DNA of 64,000 bases from Lateolabrax maculatus (GCA_031216445.1 CM062214.1:15096001-15160000), one strand, 5' to 3'. Shown: positions 12,430-26,700, numbered from the stretch's first letter. The notes: generated from the letters alone by a model not told the origin. Translations and numbers: made by a program.

Positions 12430-15100
12430 ACATGCGCAACGTGGACAACCTGGTGACACTGTTTAGAGGAAGCAAATACTCAAATGTTGTTGTGAATTTA
12501 ATGCCTATGCTTATGTTATGTTTTCTATAGTGTTATTGGTCAGTCACGTTATTGTTTTGCTTTCTGATGAGGTGCTGGCTGAGGCCTGTTAGCCACGAAA
12601 CAACCCGCCGAGCCTTGTGCCAGGTGGATTTGTCTGAGTTAAAATCACACAGGCTGCAGCTTGTCACCCCTGTCCAGAGACCACGAGAAGGTATTTTCTG
12701 TATGTTATCTATGAAGACATATGTCTGTGCCTTCCCTGGAGCTATGAAGAGGGAGTCATCGCTCAAGATTAGGTTACACCACAGACTGTAAAAAAAAGAA
12801 GGGTTACACATGTATGACCATCTAATATAATGACCTCTTCTCACCTGGACCCATTTTAAAGGTTACATTTTTTCCTTAAATAATTGTTTAAAATTAGCAT
12901 ACCAGCCCCTTCTTCATTACAGTAAGTAAAATAATTACAGAGATTGACAAGGGAGTTGTTTATCCTAAAAATAGACGTAAGTGCGTAAGTTGTGTTGCAT
13001 GCTGTCTTGTGCAGTTGGGGACTACATATAGAAAACACAGAATGCTTTTGTTCATGCCCACAAAACATATCATCACTCTCAGATGTCAGAGGAGGTCGAC
13101 ACCATCGAGGTCAACACTTTCCAACCTTTAAAGGACGATAGCAGCCACGTGTCATAAAGAATAAGAAGATACTCATATACAAATTGTAATCATGCCACTG
13201 GGCAAGCACACGCCATGACCCAAAAGTGATTTAGGCCCATGCAAATGTGTTCTGTTTTCAATTCAAACAGAAGAGAGAAGGGTGCAGAAATATGCTTCTT
13301 AAACTCATCCGTCATGAAAGTGATGACAGAGCTGACACTCACAACGCGCTTCCCTGGTAATCCCACATAAACATGTTAGAAATAGGATACATTTTAGTTT
13401 TGTGGTTAACACTGTCACCTCACATCAAATGAATGTCCTTTGTTTTAATCTCAGCTGTGGTGTTTGTGTGTGTTCCCACAGTCTAAAGACATGCAAGTCA
13501 GGTGAATTGGGGCATAGCGTGGCTTCCCCCAGTGCATACTGCAGCCTGTCTGTGACCCTGAAAAACAATATACAGGTATGAAGAATGGGAGAATGTTGCA
13601 AGTTGAACCTGTGATGTTGTTGTTCATGTCTGTGCAGCGGTCATATTACAGCTGGTGCATGTGTCCCAGTAATAAAACATTCAGACAAATCTGAAGCAGT
13701 GCTCTTCACCCCATTCACTTGTTGTCTCTGAATTTTAATTTATTGAATGTCAGATAAAACACATATTTTAATACTTTTATTTATGTTCTTGTTTTGTTTA
13801 ATGATAATACAAAGTTTGACACAAATTTCCACATATCCTATAAAATATATGAACATCTACTGGATGAATTGGCACAAAGTTTTGTACAAACATTCATGGT
13901 TCCCCGACAGTGAATCCTTCTGGCTTAAGTGATCACCTGATTTTTCATCTAGCGCCACCATGTGGTTGACATTTGTGGCTTTAAGTGAAATGTCTCTGTT
14001 AGAAGGAAATGTGGTACACACATTATTGTCCTCCTCTGGATGAATTGTAATAACATTGGTGACTCCCTGACTTTTTATCAGTTCAACATTTAAATTTTCT
14101 AATAGGCTTATTTGGTTTATGAGCAAATATCTGTAAAACTAAGGACACTCCAATCAACTTCAACTGTACTTATTAATATCAGGTAAAATGGATCCTACAT
14201 TATTACCAAATATCCTACCTTGTGGAGGGGCCCTGTTTCAAAATATAATTTTTAACTGTATTTTAGCATATATTGTGCTCACATGGTACATATTCCTAAT
14301 GGAAGTAGTCTTTAGTTCCTTCTGTGTTGTCTGTACTTAATGGGGACTTTTTTTGCACCCTGGGCCCCTAACAGGTTAATCCAACCATGGGTTTAATAGT
14401 GAGTGAGTGGGTGGGTGCACCACATTGTGTGGATGACAAACATAGCACCAGAAAGGTTATTGAATATACCAATGTGACACCTGCTGTGGAGCAACAGTAA
14501 CATAAAGAACAATCATGTCTGTTGTACTTGTCTTTCCTGCAGACATAAAGTATGCACACAAGTGTCTGTATATTAAAATCTAGTACTATAGGAACTCATT
14601 GTTTTATACCCTGAAACATAAAACATGACCACAAGTTCACAAATCTGTTACATACACAGGTACAGGAATATAAAATGTAAAGTGTTTTCTGTTATCCCTT
14701 CGAGACAAACACTATATTTTAGTTTCAGACTGGGATGCATGTTTGGTGATCATCCTTTCCAACAGAGGTGATAATCTAATCAGTCAGTAAAGAGTTGTTG
14801 AGTTAACAAGCGGAGCTTTGCTTGTAATCCTGGTGACCGACCAATAATTTCTAACTGAGAGGTGGGAGGTGTCACAAGGCCAGCTATTAGAGCAGTTGGA
14901 ACAAAAGAGGACATCTCACTACATCCTTATTTCCATGTACCAAAGATGTCTTCCTGGCAGGATCACCGTTGCTGACTAAAGTCTGCTCTTGACATCAATC
15001 AGCTGGATGTCATTTCCAATAGAAACCTGCTACACAAGGAGGGAGAGGTCATCTTCGGAGTGATTCATCCTCTCAGTAGTGGATCTCTGGGGGCACAAGT
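12430..15100. other. Intergenic region between c2cd5 and troponin I
   Basis: No exon of either neighbour and no other conserved protein was recognised here on either strand. It contains a dispersed repeat (about 13840-14180) and otherwise AT-rich unique-looking sequence. E-boxes CAGTTG (about 14894) and CAGCTG (15000-15005) lie in the last 250 bp before the troponin I TATA box. Confidence 0.6.
13840..14180 (+). repeat. Fish dispersed repeat ('TTTTCATCTAGCGCCA' family)
   Basis: It shows ctggatgaattg, tttttcatctagcgccacca, gttgacatttgtggctttaa, gagcaaatatctgtaaaact and caatcaacttcaactgtact in the order typical of a highly abundant teleost intronic repeat. A second copy in the opposite orientation lies near 33100-33425. 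Ends are approximate. Confidence 0.6.
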
Positions 15101-15106
15101 CTGACA

Positions 15107-15113
15107 TATAAAA
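15107..15113 (+). promoter_or_regulatory. TATA box of the troponin I gene
   Basis: TATAAAA is followed by G about 130 bp upstream of the ATG at 15243. This predicts transcription start near 15137 and a 5' leader of about 100 nt with no upstream intron. E-boxes CAGCTG (15000-15005) and CAGTTG (about 14894) upstream suit a muscle-specific promoter. The assignment is by motif only. Confidence 0.5.
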
Positions 15114-15242
15114 GCCAACTGCTGTAAATACTATTCTGATTTTTTTTTCTCTTGTAAATTTTCATTTTCTTTTTATCACTCAACATTTTTTTTTTGTTTT
15201 TCAGCTCTAACAGCATCCTGTTTCTTTCTCTAAGGCTCAACA

Positions 15243-17120
15243 ATGTCTGATGAGTAAGTTCTGTCATCACAAGGTTTAAAAGCTCATTTTTCCAGAGTGT
15301 TAATTGGCCTATGAAGCATTTTAGGCTCAGAATAATAACAGTGTCTCTTGTTTGCTTGTGTATCTCTGATTTCTCTGTTCCACATGGCCACCACAGAGAT
15401 GTAAGTTACAGCCTGCATGTCTTACAACACTTTTTAACTTTTAAACTCTTAAGAGTTTGATGTTTAATGTAGCTTAAATGCCTTGTCTTTATTTATTCCT
15501 CCTCAGTACACTCCATCACCCATGCCCCCCCAGGCACATGCAAAGGTAGTAATACTTATTTGAACTGACAATGTCTTTATGAATGATAGTCACATTGTGC
15601 TAAACTGCCAAGAGAGTAATGTGTTGGCATGTTTGAATGACTGAATATTTCCCTCAGCTTAACAGCTTTCCTGGAAGAAAACAATTTTACAAAGCAAATT
15701 TGTAATATTATGATAGGATAAGATGCAAAGTTTAAAGACATGTTAATTGTATATTGTAGTATATCATATTTATATTTGCCACTGTTTTGTCCCGTGTCAT
15801 ATGGGTAAATGTATTTATGCGTTTGCAGGGTAAGGAGACATTTTTGATGATGTAACATAGAGGGAGCATGCATTTAGACAAGAAAAAATAACTCTTTTCA
15901 CAGCTAAATAATGGGTGAGTAAGAAGGTCAGTGTCACATTGTGAATCACATTAGTGAGTGAACGGCTATTCCAAAAAGACCAAAAAGACTAAGAATCTGT
16001 TTTAGCCATTGCAAGGTGTATTGTCTGGTGTAATATGTCATATTTTGTATTATTTTCAGCCCAAATGCAAGATTTCAGCCTCCCGCAAGCTATCATTGAA
16101 GGTAAATACTTAATAAAACCATGTAAAATACGCATGTGTTAACTTATCACCTTACAAACTGTATACAAATCTATGAATATGAGAGACCTTTAATTCATGT
16201 AACAACCAACAGGAAAATTCGATGCGCTGATTATGCACCAACATTTTACATACTTCTCTCCCCTTTAACTTTGACTCCTCCAGATCCTCTTGCTGGCTCG
16301 AGCAACGGAAGATCTGGAGGCAGAAAATGCTGCAAGAGAGGAAGAGAAGGTTCACTACCTGGGAGAGAAACTTCCACCGCTGCAGCTCACTGGTTTAAAC
16401 ACAGACGACCTGCAGGTGAGAGTCACACAACGAGGCAGAGGAGGTAAAGCATACGGCCCTAAGACTACCATACAAGATTGACTATGTAAAAACAATAATC
16501 AAGTGTCTTTTTCTTGTACTTAAACATATTGTTGATATTTGTGTTTGCTGTTGTTGTGTAGAAACTCTGTAAGGAGATTATTACAAAGATTGATGTGGTG
16601 GATGAGGAGCGGTACGACTGTGAGGCCAAAGTCATCAAGAACAACAGAGATGTATGTCATGAACCATGACATACACGATTTAAATGAAAAACATCAAGAA
16701 AAAATATTCTTTGTTAACAAAAAAACAGCTAAGCCAGCTAAGCTTTTCACCATCTCTAGATCAATGAACTGAATCTAAAGGTGCAGGACCTCGGAGGGAA
16801 GTTTAAGAAGCCCGCTCTGAGGAAGGTGAGAGTGTCAGCAGATGAGATGATGAGAGCTCTCTTTGGATCCAGAAGCAAGGAATCCATGGACCTGAGGGCA
16901 AACCTCAAGTCTGTAAAGAAAGAGGACATCAAACAAGAGAAGGTACAGCTACTGAAGCGGACATATAGGTATCCAAAATCTTTGAAAGAAACTGCAAAAA
17001 CCTAATGGTCTGTATGTCTGTTTTGATACCTAGGAGATGAACATGGAGGTGGGTGACTGGCGTAAGAATGTGGAGGCCATGTCTGGTATGAAGGGCAGGA
17101 AGAAGATGTTTGATGCATGA
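15243..17120 (+). CDS. Troponin I, slow-skeletal-type (exact paralogue unassigned)
   Basis: Eight coding exons: 15243-15253, 15397-15400 (4 nt), 15507-15545, 16060-16101, 16284-16415, 16562-16651, 16760-16942, 17034-17120, giving 195 aa. Troponin I is the inhibitory subunit of the thin-filament troponin complex. Landmarks are an N-terminal extension (MSDEDYTPSPMPPQAHAK), the helix starting KISASRKLSLKILLLARATE, VVDEERYDCEAK in the TnT-binding coiled-coil, and the inhibitory and switch region GKFKKPALRKVRVSADEMM. These are followed by SMDLRANLKSVKKED and the C-terminal VGDWRKNVEAMSGMKGRKKMF. VVDEERYD and DLRANLKSVKKED favour the TNNI1-like class over TNNI2. It is divergent from c2cd5 and convergent with b4galnt3. 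No troponin T partner is seen in the window. The family call is very secure; the paralogue is not. Confidence 0.95.
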
Positions 17121-18915
17121 TGTCATAGAGTAAGAACGAAACTACATAAATACATTATATAAGAAAAAATGTATAATTTAATGTAAAAATTAAAAAGCTT
17201 TAGAAAATAACTAATTAAATTAAGGCCCAGGAGGCTCGTGCTTGATGAAGCTCAGCAGTGAAATATAAAGCGTGCATTGACGTTCTTACATCAGTAGTTT
17301 CTGCACTGGCCTTGCTAGTCTATGCCAATTCATTGTACATGTACAAGTGTAATAATACACATGACTTTCAAGTCATTGTATTTTTTATCCTGTTCTCAAG
17401 TAGATTACTTATAAAATAGCATTGTGAATACACAGTATATTACTGCCTGATAATGCTGTTATGTAAAAAAAATACAATTAATGTGTACATGCTGCCTCTT
17501 CTTTTGTTTCACTAACACATATTCATAATAGATTTGAAGCAAATATGTAAAATCCATTAACTAAATGTAGCCTCTACTGTAATACATTTCTGTTGTTTTA
17601 ACAGTTTGATTGGTGGGATGTAAATTGGCTAAAATGTTTTAAAGAATCCTTAGATACAATATTGAGTTTCATTTGTAATTGCAACAGACTTGACATTGTC
17701 CTTTTACACAGTAATGAAAAGGGCATGTGTGTCTCTGTTAAACTATGCCATTGATTTACAGTGACAAAGCACCAGATATATGTCCTGTCAGACCCAGGAT
17801 ATACTTAGGCTTCCATTTTGCCAGGAATGAATTCCTCTCCAATAATAAACAGTGAACACCTTCACACACGCTAGTAGCTGTCCTTGGACTGACATCAGAG
17901 AGTGTCAGTAAGATCAAGGTTGAATGATGGAGGGTGACGGGACGAAGTCAGCAGCCTCCAAGAAATTTGAGTGCTCATGAGCATCTGTGCAAATACAGTA
18001 TGTGTCTGTGTCAATTTGTACAGAGACTGTTAATCTTACTGTGTCAAGCATTTCCATCACCATTGTAAAGGCTTAAAATGGTTCCCATGCACCACAGTTG
18101 TATAGTCTCTCTCCTACGACTTGTGTCTCTCTTAAATTGTCTAGAGACAGAATATAATCGGTTACCTTTGAATGCAATTTGACCATATTTTTGGAAATAT
18201 CTACCATTAAGGTAGGATGAAAATTAACCAAGGACCCACCCACACAGGGAGGTTAATTGTCCTGAGAACCAATAATGTGAGCGTCCATTTATAAGCCAGT
18301 GGCTTTGTGTGTTTGCTGTTCTAACACAGCTGAATAGAGGGTGGTACTTGAGTTTGCCAAAGGTGTAAGACTTATAAAACTGGGAAGCAGGGTGTCACAT
18401 TATAATAATAAATACTGCACCTTTCTTTGAGTTCAAAGGACAACGTCTACAAAGATCTTCAACTAATATCTCAAGTAAACATTTGTATCCAAAAGTCTGA
18501 CTTTGTTCTTTGACTTTGTTTGGCACCAACAACTGTGAATACTACAGTTAAAAGGCTGAATGAAAAGCCACAAAACACTGTCAAACGTATATAACAGCTG
18601 TTCTTTGCACAGTACCGTGCTCTGTTCCTGCCTACTTTGAGAACTTTTGCAGTATGTTTCTGTATGACACTGCTGTGTTGTTAACAACTCATAAATGTAG
18701 TTGTCTGTCAACTAGTTTTTCAGTTCATCCAAATAGCTTTAAAAAGGTTTCATACACACACACACACACACACACATACATTATGTTTTTAGACATACAA
18801 TTAATAGCCAGAATACCTATTTTGTTATAGCAGTTGGAATTTTTAAGTTTGTCTCTACTAGTTAACTATTTGCATAGTATGTGAGAACTATGAAAAAGAC
18901 ACAATGTAATGAAAA
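17121..18915. other. Troponin I 3' UTR and intergenic region
   Basis: Poly(A) signal candidates on the plus strand are ATTAAA (17189-17194) and AATAAA (17844-17849), so the 3' UTR is either about 100 or about 750 nt. A CA microsatellite lies at about 18750-18776. No further gene was recognised before the convergent b4galnt3 tail. Confidence 0.5.
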
Positions 18916-18930
18916 TGAAGGCAGGAGATA

Positions 18931-18936
18931 TTTATT
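18931..18936 (-). terminator. b4galnt3: Candidate poly(A) signal of b4galnt3
   Basis: AATAAA on the minus strand lies 1.8 kb beyond the stop codon at 20756. It is the farthest such hexamer before the intergenic stretch, giving a long AT-rich 3' UTR (about 18915-20755). Nearer hexamers exist, so this is a candidate only. Confidence 0.4.
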
Positions 18937-20755
18937 TCTCAGGTGGTCAAGGCAGTGTAAAAGGGAAAACAGCTGTCCCTAAGAGAAGAGACTGCAGAAC
19001 TGTACAATAATGCAGACATGAACTCCTGGCACAAAAGGGACCAAACATTCTGGCCAAACCAGAAACCAAATTTCAAAAAGCTTCAATGCTTTGGTACAGA
19101 AGAAAAAAGGGAAACAAACATTACATAATTCTTGGCAGTGTAACAAACCAAAACCGCCAGCAAAGTCTGGCATCAGAGCAGAATTGTGTTTTTGTTGCAA
19201 TAAATGAGAAGTCAAACAGTTTAACATTAATCAATGTCAAAAGACTAAGAAGGCACACGTGTTAATCTGGAATGTGAACAATCAGAAAATGCTGCCATTA
19301 GTCTTGTCTTTAATAACAGTAAAACCATGTGATAAACACATAAGATCATTTTTCACCCACTACATCTCCTATTTGTATTCACTGTGTTGACAGTGAAAAC
19401 GATATTTCCCACTGTTACGATGGGAAGCTTCATAGACTGCGATTCATAAAAACAATTATTCCTTTGAAAATCAATTATTAAATTCAGCTGGTAGATAAAT
19501 AAAAATAACACGAGCTGGCTGCATGGACATAAATTACAGTAAAAATAGTTCTTTAATAAAATGGGGCTTAATGCTATATTTATATAGAAATCTTTTAATA
19601 GCCTGTCACGTCCAAAAAAAAAACCCTGCTTTTTGACTTTTTATCTAGAGGAAAAAAGTAGAGGTCCTTCCACTCAACTTTCAACTATTATCTTTGGTAA
19701 GTGGCTGTGTAGGGAGAAAAAATTGAGCAACATGTTAAAAATTCTCACAATAATGCATTGTTTCAGTTTTCTGATATTGATTACGGTTTCTGCAATGCAC
19801 TGAGAAACACAAAACACAAACATACCTGTCTAAATTCAAGTCACTTTTTTAATTGACCGTCCTTCTCTGATAAAACTAAACGCTATTATCATAAAAATCA
19901 TTTAAATATTGAATTATTTTTCCAGTTTAAAGCTTTCCCCTGACTTGTCTGTCAAAACAGCCCTACTTGGCCCCAGTACCTGAATAACATTCACAGCACA
20001 CAACACACTTAATATTAAGGAGATCAAACAGGGGATGGCAATCAACAGGGAAACTGAGGTACACTTTCCTGAAATGTTATTGTCTGTTTCTAGAAATAAC
20101 GTAAAATGCAAATGAAAAAAATCCTACACACACTGATAAAATAAATATAAAGTTTTCGATAATTTACACGACAACTAAGGCTGTCTTTACCATATACACA
20201 TCTTCAGTCAAATACAGAATTTTTATTTTGTCACAAACAGAACAACCCCCCCCCTAGTTAAGACTCATGTGCAAGACTTGTGATCTTTACAATAAAGGAC
20301 ACTTTTGTGTATATGTACTTGTGGAGTGTGCACTCATTTAATTCAGGTTTTGTCTTTGGATCGGGTAAGTTCCTTGCAGCCAGTAGTGCACATCATCATG
20401 GTCTCAGTCAGCAACATGGTGCACAGCAGTATCTTCATTTGTGAAATCACATTATCAGTGGCACTCATCGACCAGTACCCTCTCAGTAGTCAACAGTACA
20501 TCCAGTGAAATAAACTCTGAGCATATCAGTAGTATCTCCTTAGCAACGACCTTCACTGCTGCCTCTTGTAAATTGCTGTTTGACAGAGCTTAAGTGACTA
20601 AGAACAATATCTAATCTTATGTCAGCATCCCATGTCACCCTCTCTGTCGGTCAGCAGGTATTATGATGGAGCAGGAATCATGCTCCGGCCTTAAAGTGCT
20701 CTGGTTGTCGTGGCTGTAACCGGCCGTGGTCATGGTGCAGTGGAAGGTGACAAGG

Positions 20756-23700
20756 TCATCTGTGGCTGGGCGACGTCTGCCGGTTCCACATGCCACGTTT
20801 GGAGTGATAGTGGTGGAAGAAGTTCCTCAAGTAGATCCTCTCCACTTCCAGTCCTGCCTGGAGAATCCTGGAGCAGAACAGAGGAGAGTTTGTTTACTTC
20901 CATTTCATTTTGTTAGCCTTTAATGCAGTCGTAATATTATAAACTGTTTTATGTTGCTGTGCAAATTCATAGATAAATATTGAACTTAAACTAATCAATT
21001 AATAAAAAATAAGTATGCTACTTGGTCAAACGTATTTCTTTTGTTCTGGTCAAAATTGAAATCAGCGTAAACCTGCAATAACTCATATCTTTGGCCACTG
21101 ACATATCCTCTTTTATGTAGATAGGAGGCGAACTTGTTTGCAAACAGTTGCTAATTTAGACATCCTGCAGTAATGGAAAAAAGCAACATTATCATTTATT
21201 TGAAGTTGTGCTTCTGGTCACCTGGGGAATGTAAGTCTAATACTGACTCTCTTTTAGCTCTGTTTTTCGTCTCTACCAACTCCTTAAGGAAATATATTTC
21301 TCTCATATGGTGAAACGTTATTAAAAATGGACAGTCACCTATATGTACTGTAAAAGAAAAGGTAGATCTAAAGGTATATACATTTTGCAGCATCATTCGT
21401 CTGACCCTGAGGCACCCACATTGGGAAATAAAAGACAACCCAAATATACTCTTTACTCTATTATATATCATCAGTCTATCATGTTCAATGCCTGATACAA
21501 TTGGTGTTTACCCACCCTTCCCAGAATTATTTAAAACAACTCTAAAGGAGCATGCATGACCTTGTTCTCTTCTCCTGCATGAACTCGGTGCAGGTAAAAT
21601 GTATCTACTACTGTTGCAAAAATTGCAATTCTAACAGAGGAAATTGACTAAAAAACTATGAGTAACAAACAGGTCTAAATAAGTGCCATATAGAAAGCGA
21701 GGAACACACCTGTCAAGGAGCTCCCAATCTTCTCCTCCCCAGCGGTTTGTGAATTCCTTGGTGTTCATTCCTCCCACTGCGTCCAGATCAGACTTATAGA
21801 TCCCCAGCAGGCCAAAGCCATTGACCTCCCAGTAACCTGCAACACAGATGCTCACATTTTCACTCAAATTTAATGTTGCTTAAATCCACACTTTCCCTGA
21901 AAATGCAAAAATGTTTTTATTTTTAGTGTCTACATTAATTTAAAATTGTTTCCATTGTTTTCACTAGTTTGTTCTAAATCTCTTTATGTTGCTTGTTTGT
22001 GCCTCGCAGACTGACACAATACATGTCTTACCACAGTCACTTGTTTTATGATCTCACATATATAATAATATGCATATATATCTGCATGTTACAACATTGC
22101 ATGGTTGGGTGCCACGATTCAGTAAAACATGTGTAGACAGTAGAGCTTATTTGTGTGAGCATGTGTGGCTGTAGGCAATAAGCCATCATTCCAACATGTC
22201 AATGCAAGAATAACAAATGAAGACATGAGCTTGGAGGGTGCTGTGTAGATTCTGTAGTCTGGAGTCACACATGTCTAAGACTGAATCCCTGAATCGTCAA
22301 AGGAGCAGTGAAAGAGTAGGCTTCCTAAAACTGGTCAGTAATAACACAGAGAGTAAAGAAGGAGAACCTTGATGCAGAAAAGTGAGAAAATGTACAATTA
22401 TCCGCTCAATATGTGCACAAATGCACGCATGTGAAGGCAAAAAAGGACACAAAAAGGCTTGAAATGGCAGCTAATCTTGTTAACCGAACCAACCAAAGTT
22501 TCTTTTCTGCATTGAACGGCTCCCTTTTTTTTCATCTAAGACTAAATCCCAGCACTGTATTGTCTCCTGTTTCTTCATTGTCTGTCTCCCTCTTTGTTGT
22601 ATATCTCACCAATTTAACATCTTCTTAGTCCTGATAAAGAACTCGAAATTGGTATATATTGGAGTAAATTATAACATTGTTCAAAGTTGAACAGGATGAG
22701 CGCTTATTTTTCTTCTCCAGATCATTCCAAAACAAGTCTCTGTAAAACCATTAATTTTAAAACTACTGTTATATAATTCCTCCATTATAAGATAATAATT
22801 ATCAGATGACCCTCTGATAATGATGAATCAAATGGTAAAGTTTTAGTGCAACAGCAAAAAGTTTAGAATTATATTTCAGCTAAAGGAAGAACTTTCAAAT
22901 TGATTTTCAATTATTTACAACCTTAAAAAGGAGCCATAGTCACATTAAAAATAAAACTAAAGATGGGTCTGCATCTACCTCTGGCATCTAATGGCGTAGC
23001 CCCGCAGTCCAGTCTCAGGACTATTGGCGCAAAGGCCATATATCCCTCCACACAGTGCTTCCTGATGGTATTGATGATTGAGGGAGGGAAATGGATGTGG
23101 AGGTCACAAAGAAATACAATGCTGTGGTCGTCCTGAGGGAGAATGGGGAGGGAAAGATATATAAAAAAAATGTATTTATCACTGTCTATTCATACATCTA
23201 TCACTTCCCTTATTGCCTTATTGCTGATTGATGTTGCGATACTCACATCTATAAGGTTGATACCTGCTTGCAGACCTGCAGAGCGCTCAAAGTTTCCACT
23301 CAGCTTCACATACTGGTACCTGGTAAATTCCATGGGCATAGTTATAGTATGGTGCGCAATGACCCTCACACGTTTGGATTCAGTGTAAAAGTGAAACAAA
23401 CACAAACAAAAACACACCTGGGGAGTTGGGATTTCTGTAGAGCCTTCCTCACGTCCATGTCAGTGCTGTTGTAGTCAGTGATGATGAGGTTGAAGTTGGC
23501 GTCTTTAGTTCTTCTAAACAGTTGTTCCATGTCAGCAATCAACTGCAGCACCCACCGAGCCTGGTTTTTCACTGAGAAAGATGTACAGACAAATGATCAG
23601 TTATTTAAGTAATGCATAAATAGATTATAAAGAGGCCTTTGTACTGAAAGTAGCTGCAGCCACAATCAGTCCTCATCAGTGTTTTTTAGAGAGCATGTTT

Positions 23701-26700
23701 TGGCTTCTGACAAATACTCTTCATTGCTGTGCTTAATCTTTTTATCGGAGCATCAAACCAGTGTGCAGACACCTTGGAAGAATTTCAAAAAACAACCACA
23801 TAGAAAGATAAGAGAGACCTTATCGTCATCCATCTGCATACAGTGGAGTAAAGTACATAGAGGAACAAAATTGTTTTTCTTCTGGTCCCCGGTGCAAACA
23901 ACAAAAGAATGAATGATGCAACATTCAGTGGAGTGAAGCAAACATTCAGACTACACATAAGGTGCAAGACTACAAAACAAGATACAAAACAAGGTAATAT
24001 ATAAGGTTTAAACATGTAGTGCAATAACAGGACAACCGTACAAAAGTTATACAAATAAAAAAATATAAATATAAGTTAGTGTAAACAAATGTAAGGTGAA
24101 ATATCAAAACTAAAGTGGAGTAGTGGTGTAACAGCAGTAAAAGGAGAAAGGACACACGCATACATGTATCCTACAATAGAGAGAAGGAACAATTTAATCT
24201 AGACCCAGTAGTTAATTATAAACTTCCTACACACTGTGAAAAAGACAATGTTGATATTAACAGGCCATCAGTATTTCATTACTGAAGTAAATAAAGACCG
24301 CTGTTGTTTGCGTGTACTATTAAGCATAAGCATCAGTATCAAGTCTAAATCATTACTGATATACCCTCCAGGTCCTCTGAGATCTGAGTTTCTATATGCT
24401 TTAAATATGACACTGATGGCTTACTAAAAGGACACAAAACAAACAATAGAGGCATTTCCTTCTTTCGATTGTGTAAATATTAAGAAGGATTATGTGGTTA
24501 GGACACGCCTATTAATGTAAATATTGTACTTTCTACAGGAGATCAAGTCAAAGAAGTAAATGTTAACATACTGAGGTTAATCTTATGTTGTTTGCTTTCC
24601 ACGTGGTTGTTTTTGTCTAAAATGCTTGCGAATACTTTGTCATCAATTGGTGGTATGTGTGGTATAATGTTATGTGCCCGAACTTTAACATCTGTGTGCC
24701 TTGATGATGAATGTTTTTGTGAACAGCAAACGTCGACACAAAAACCAACACAAAAAAAGAAGCACAGCAAAGGACAAGGAAAAGGGAGTTGGTGAATGTA
24801 ATGGTTGTAATGAGGTTAAATAATGGTTAAAGGTGGACGTACCTGGTACTATGAAGTGGACGGTAGCAGCAGGATTCCAGCGGAAGCCCACCGGGTTACA
24901 CAGCACCAGCTGAGGTTTCGGCCGTTGGAAACCTAAGTCCTGGCTGCGCTCCCTGCTGTGGCGAATCAGAGTGTAGATGTAGTGTGACAGACGCAGCAGC
25001 TGGCCGTTCACATCTTTCAGCTCCAGCTCCAGAAGGTAGCGGCTGCCCTGGACCCCATCCATACGCTTCACCACATTAACCACACGCACCAACGTAAACT
25101 GCCTGCAAGGTCAGAGGGAATGAAAAAACACATGAACATGAAGGTGAAATGAGCAGCAAAACAACTGTATAATACGTGCACATGATTATACTTGCTATCT
25201 TATTATATTGGAAGTGTGATTCATTCGAAAAAACTACTCCATAAAGAAAATAAAAATGGATTTGTCTGGATTTTTTGCAAAAGAAATCTTAACTGAGCGT
25301 TTTTTTTCTTTAATAGTTTTACCAGAGTTCAGGATTGACTTGCCAGCATTCATTTTTCAGTTAAGTCAGAAGTTCCCAACTTAGGGCTAGGGGCCCCACC
25401 AAAAGGTCCCACGATAAATCTAAACCTTATTTTTGAAGGCTTTTCGCTAATTGTCTTTTCTAGTGTAATACTTGATAGTTTTGTCTCTCTGGGCCATTTA
25501 AAATGATTAAAAAAAAAAAAGAATAATAAGAAGGCCAGTGCATAACTCACAGAGAGCCATGTAGGGCTGCAACTGACGATTATTTTAATTACTGATTATT
25601 TTCACAATTGAACATTCATTTGTTTAGTTTATAAAATATAAAAGGTGATGTTTTCAAAAGTCTTATTTAGTCAGATCAACAGGGCGGGTTTCTAATCATG
25701 GAAGTGTAAGAAAACTAGGACATTTTCACATTTGTGAAGCTGGAACTAGTACATTTTTGTTTGAAAATGGATTTAGGATTACACGACTAATTGATGTAGC
25801 TCTACATATATGCAAGGTGTTAAAGGGGTTGCAGGTGTATATATATTAGCTTAATTAAAGTGGTCACAAGCCCCAAAAGTTAAGAATCTGAGAATTATGT
25901 TCTACTTTTTAGTACTTTATTTTAGATCTCTTATTATGGAAAAAAAAAAACGTAGTTAAGGCTGATTCCTGCCATAAATGCATCCAATGATCCAGGTGGT
26001 GTACAAGCATGGGTGCATGTACATATAATTACCCGTGGTGCTTTTCATTGAGTTGGTCCATGAAAGCCTTGACCGTGGGCAGAGCGTCACTGGAGTGGAG
26101 CAGCAGGTTGCCTGAGATGTTGCAGTGCAGGTCGATCCAATCCGTTCGCAGTGCCTGAAGGTCCAGGTGGCTGACCTGGAAGGTCTGGCTCCAGTTGACC
26201 TCGGTGTCAAACACCGGTGCAGGGGTAAGGTCCTCGTCATCCGCACCCTCAAAGTCTCCTCCTGGTCCCCACAGAGAGTCTCTCTCACTCTCCCTGGTGT
26301 CTCTCATCCTCACAGCCCTGTTGTGAATCTCGTCTTCCTCCCCCACTTGGTCCTCTTCTCCTTTCACATCCGACCACTTTTTGTCCCTTCTGTCTCTAGC
26401 AACCATCTGTGCTCTGTGGATGCTATTTTCTGGATCTTGTTGTAAAGGCATATTCATCTCTATCTCCTTATCCCTGAGGTGTTTTCTGGTATCTCTGTCG
26501 TCCTGATTTAGCTTTACCAAAGGACGGTCGATGTATCTCTTTGGATTGGTAGGACGCTTGGTGGCGGCTGGCTGGAGCTCCATTTCTCTGGTTACAGACT
26601 TCCGCTGCTTGGCCACTGTAGGTTTTTCAGGCAGAGTGGCATCCCTTTCTAGGGGTTGAAGCTTTGAGTCTTTGAGTCTCTGGATTTGGGTATGGCTCAT

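Noticed and set aside
15904..15914. Possible 11-nt exon CTAAATAATGG in troponin I with ag and gtgagt borders
   Set aside because: Including it puts the following PKCKISASRK exon out of frame; joining 15545 directly to 16060 is in frame.
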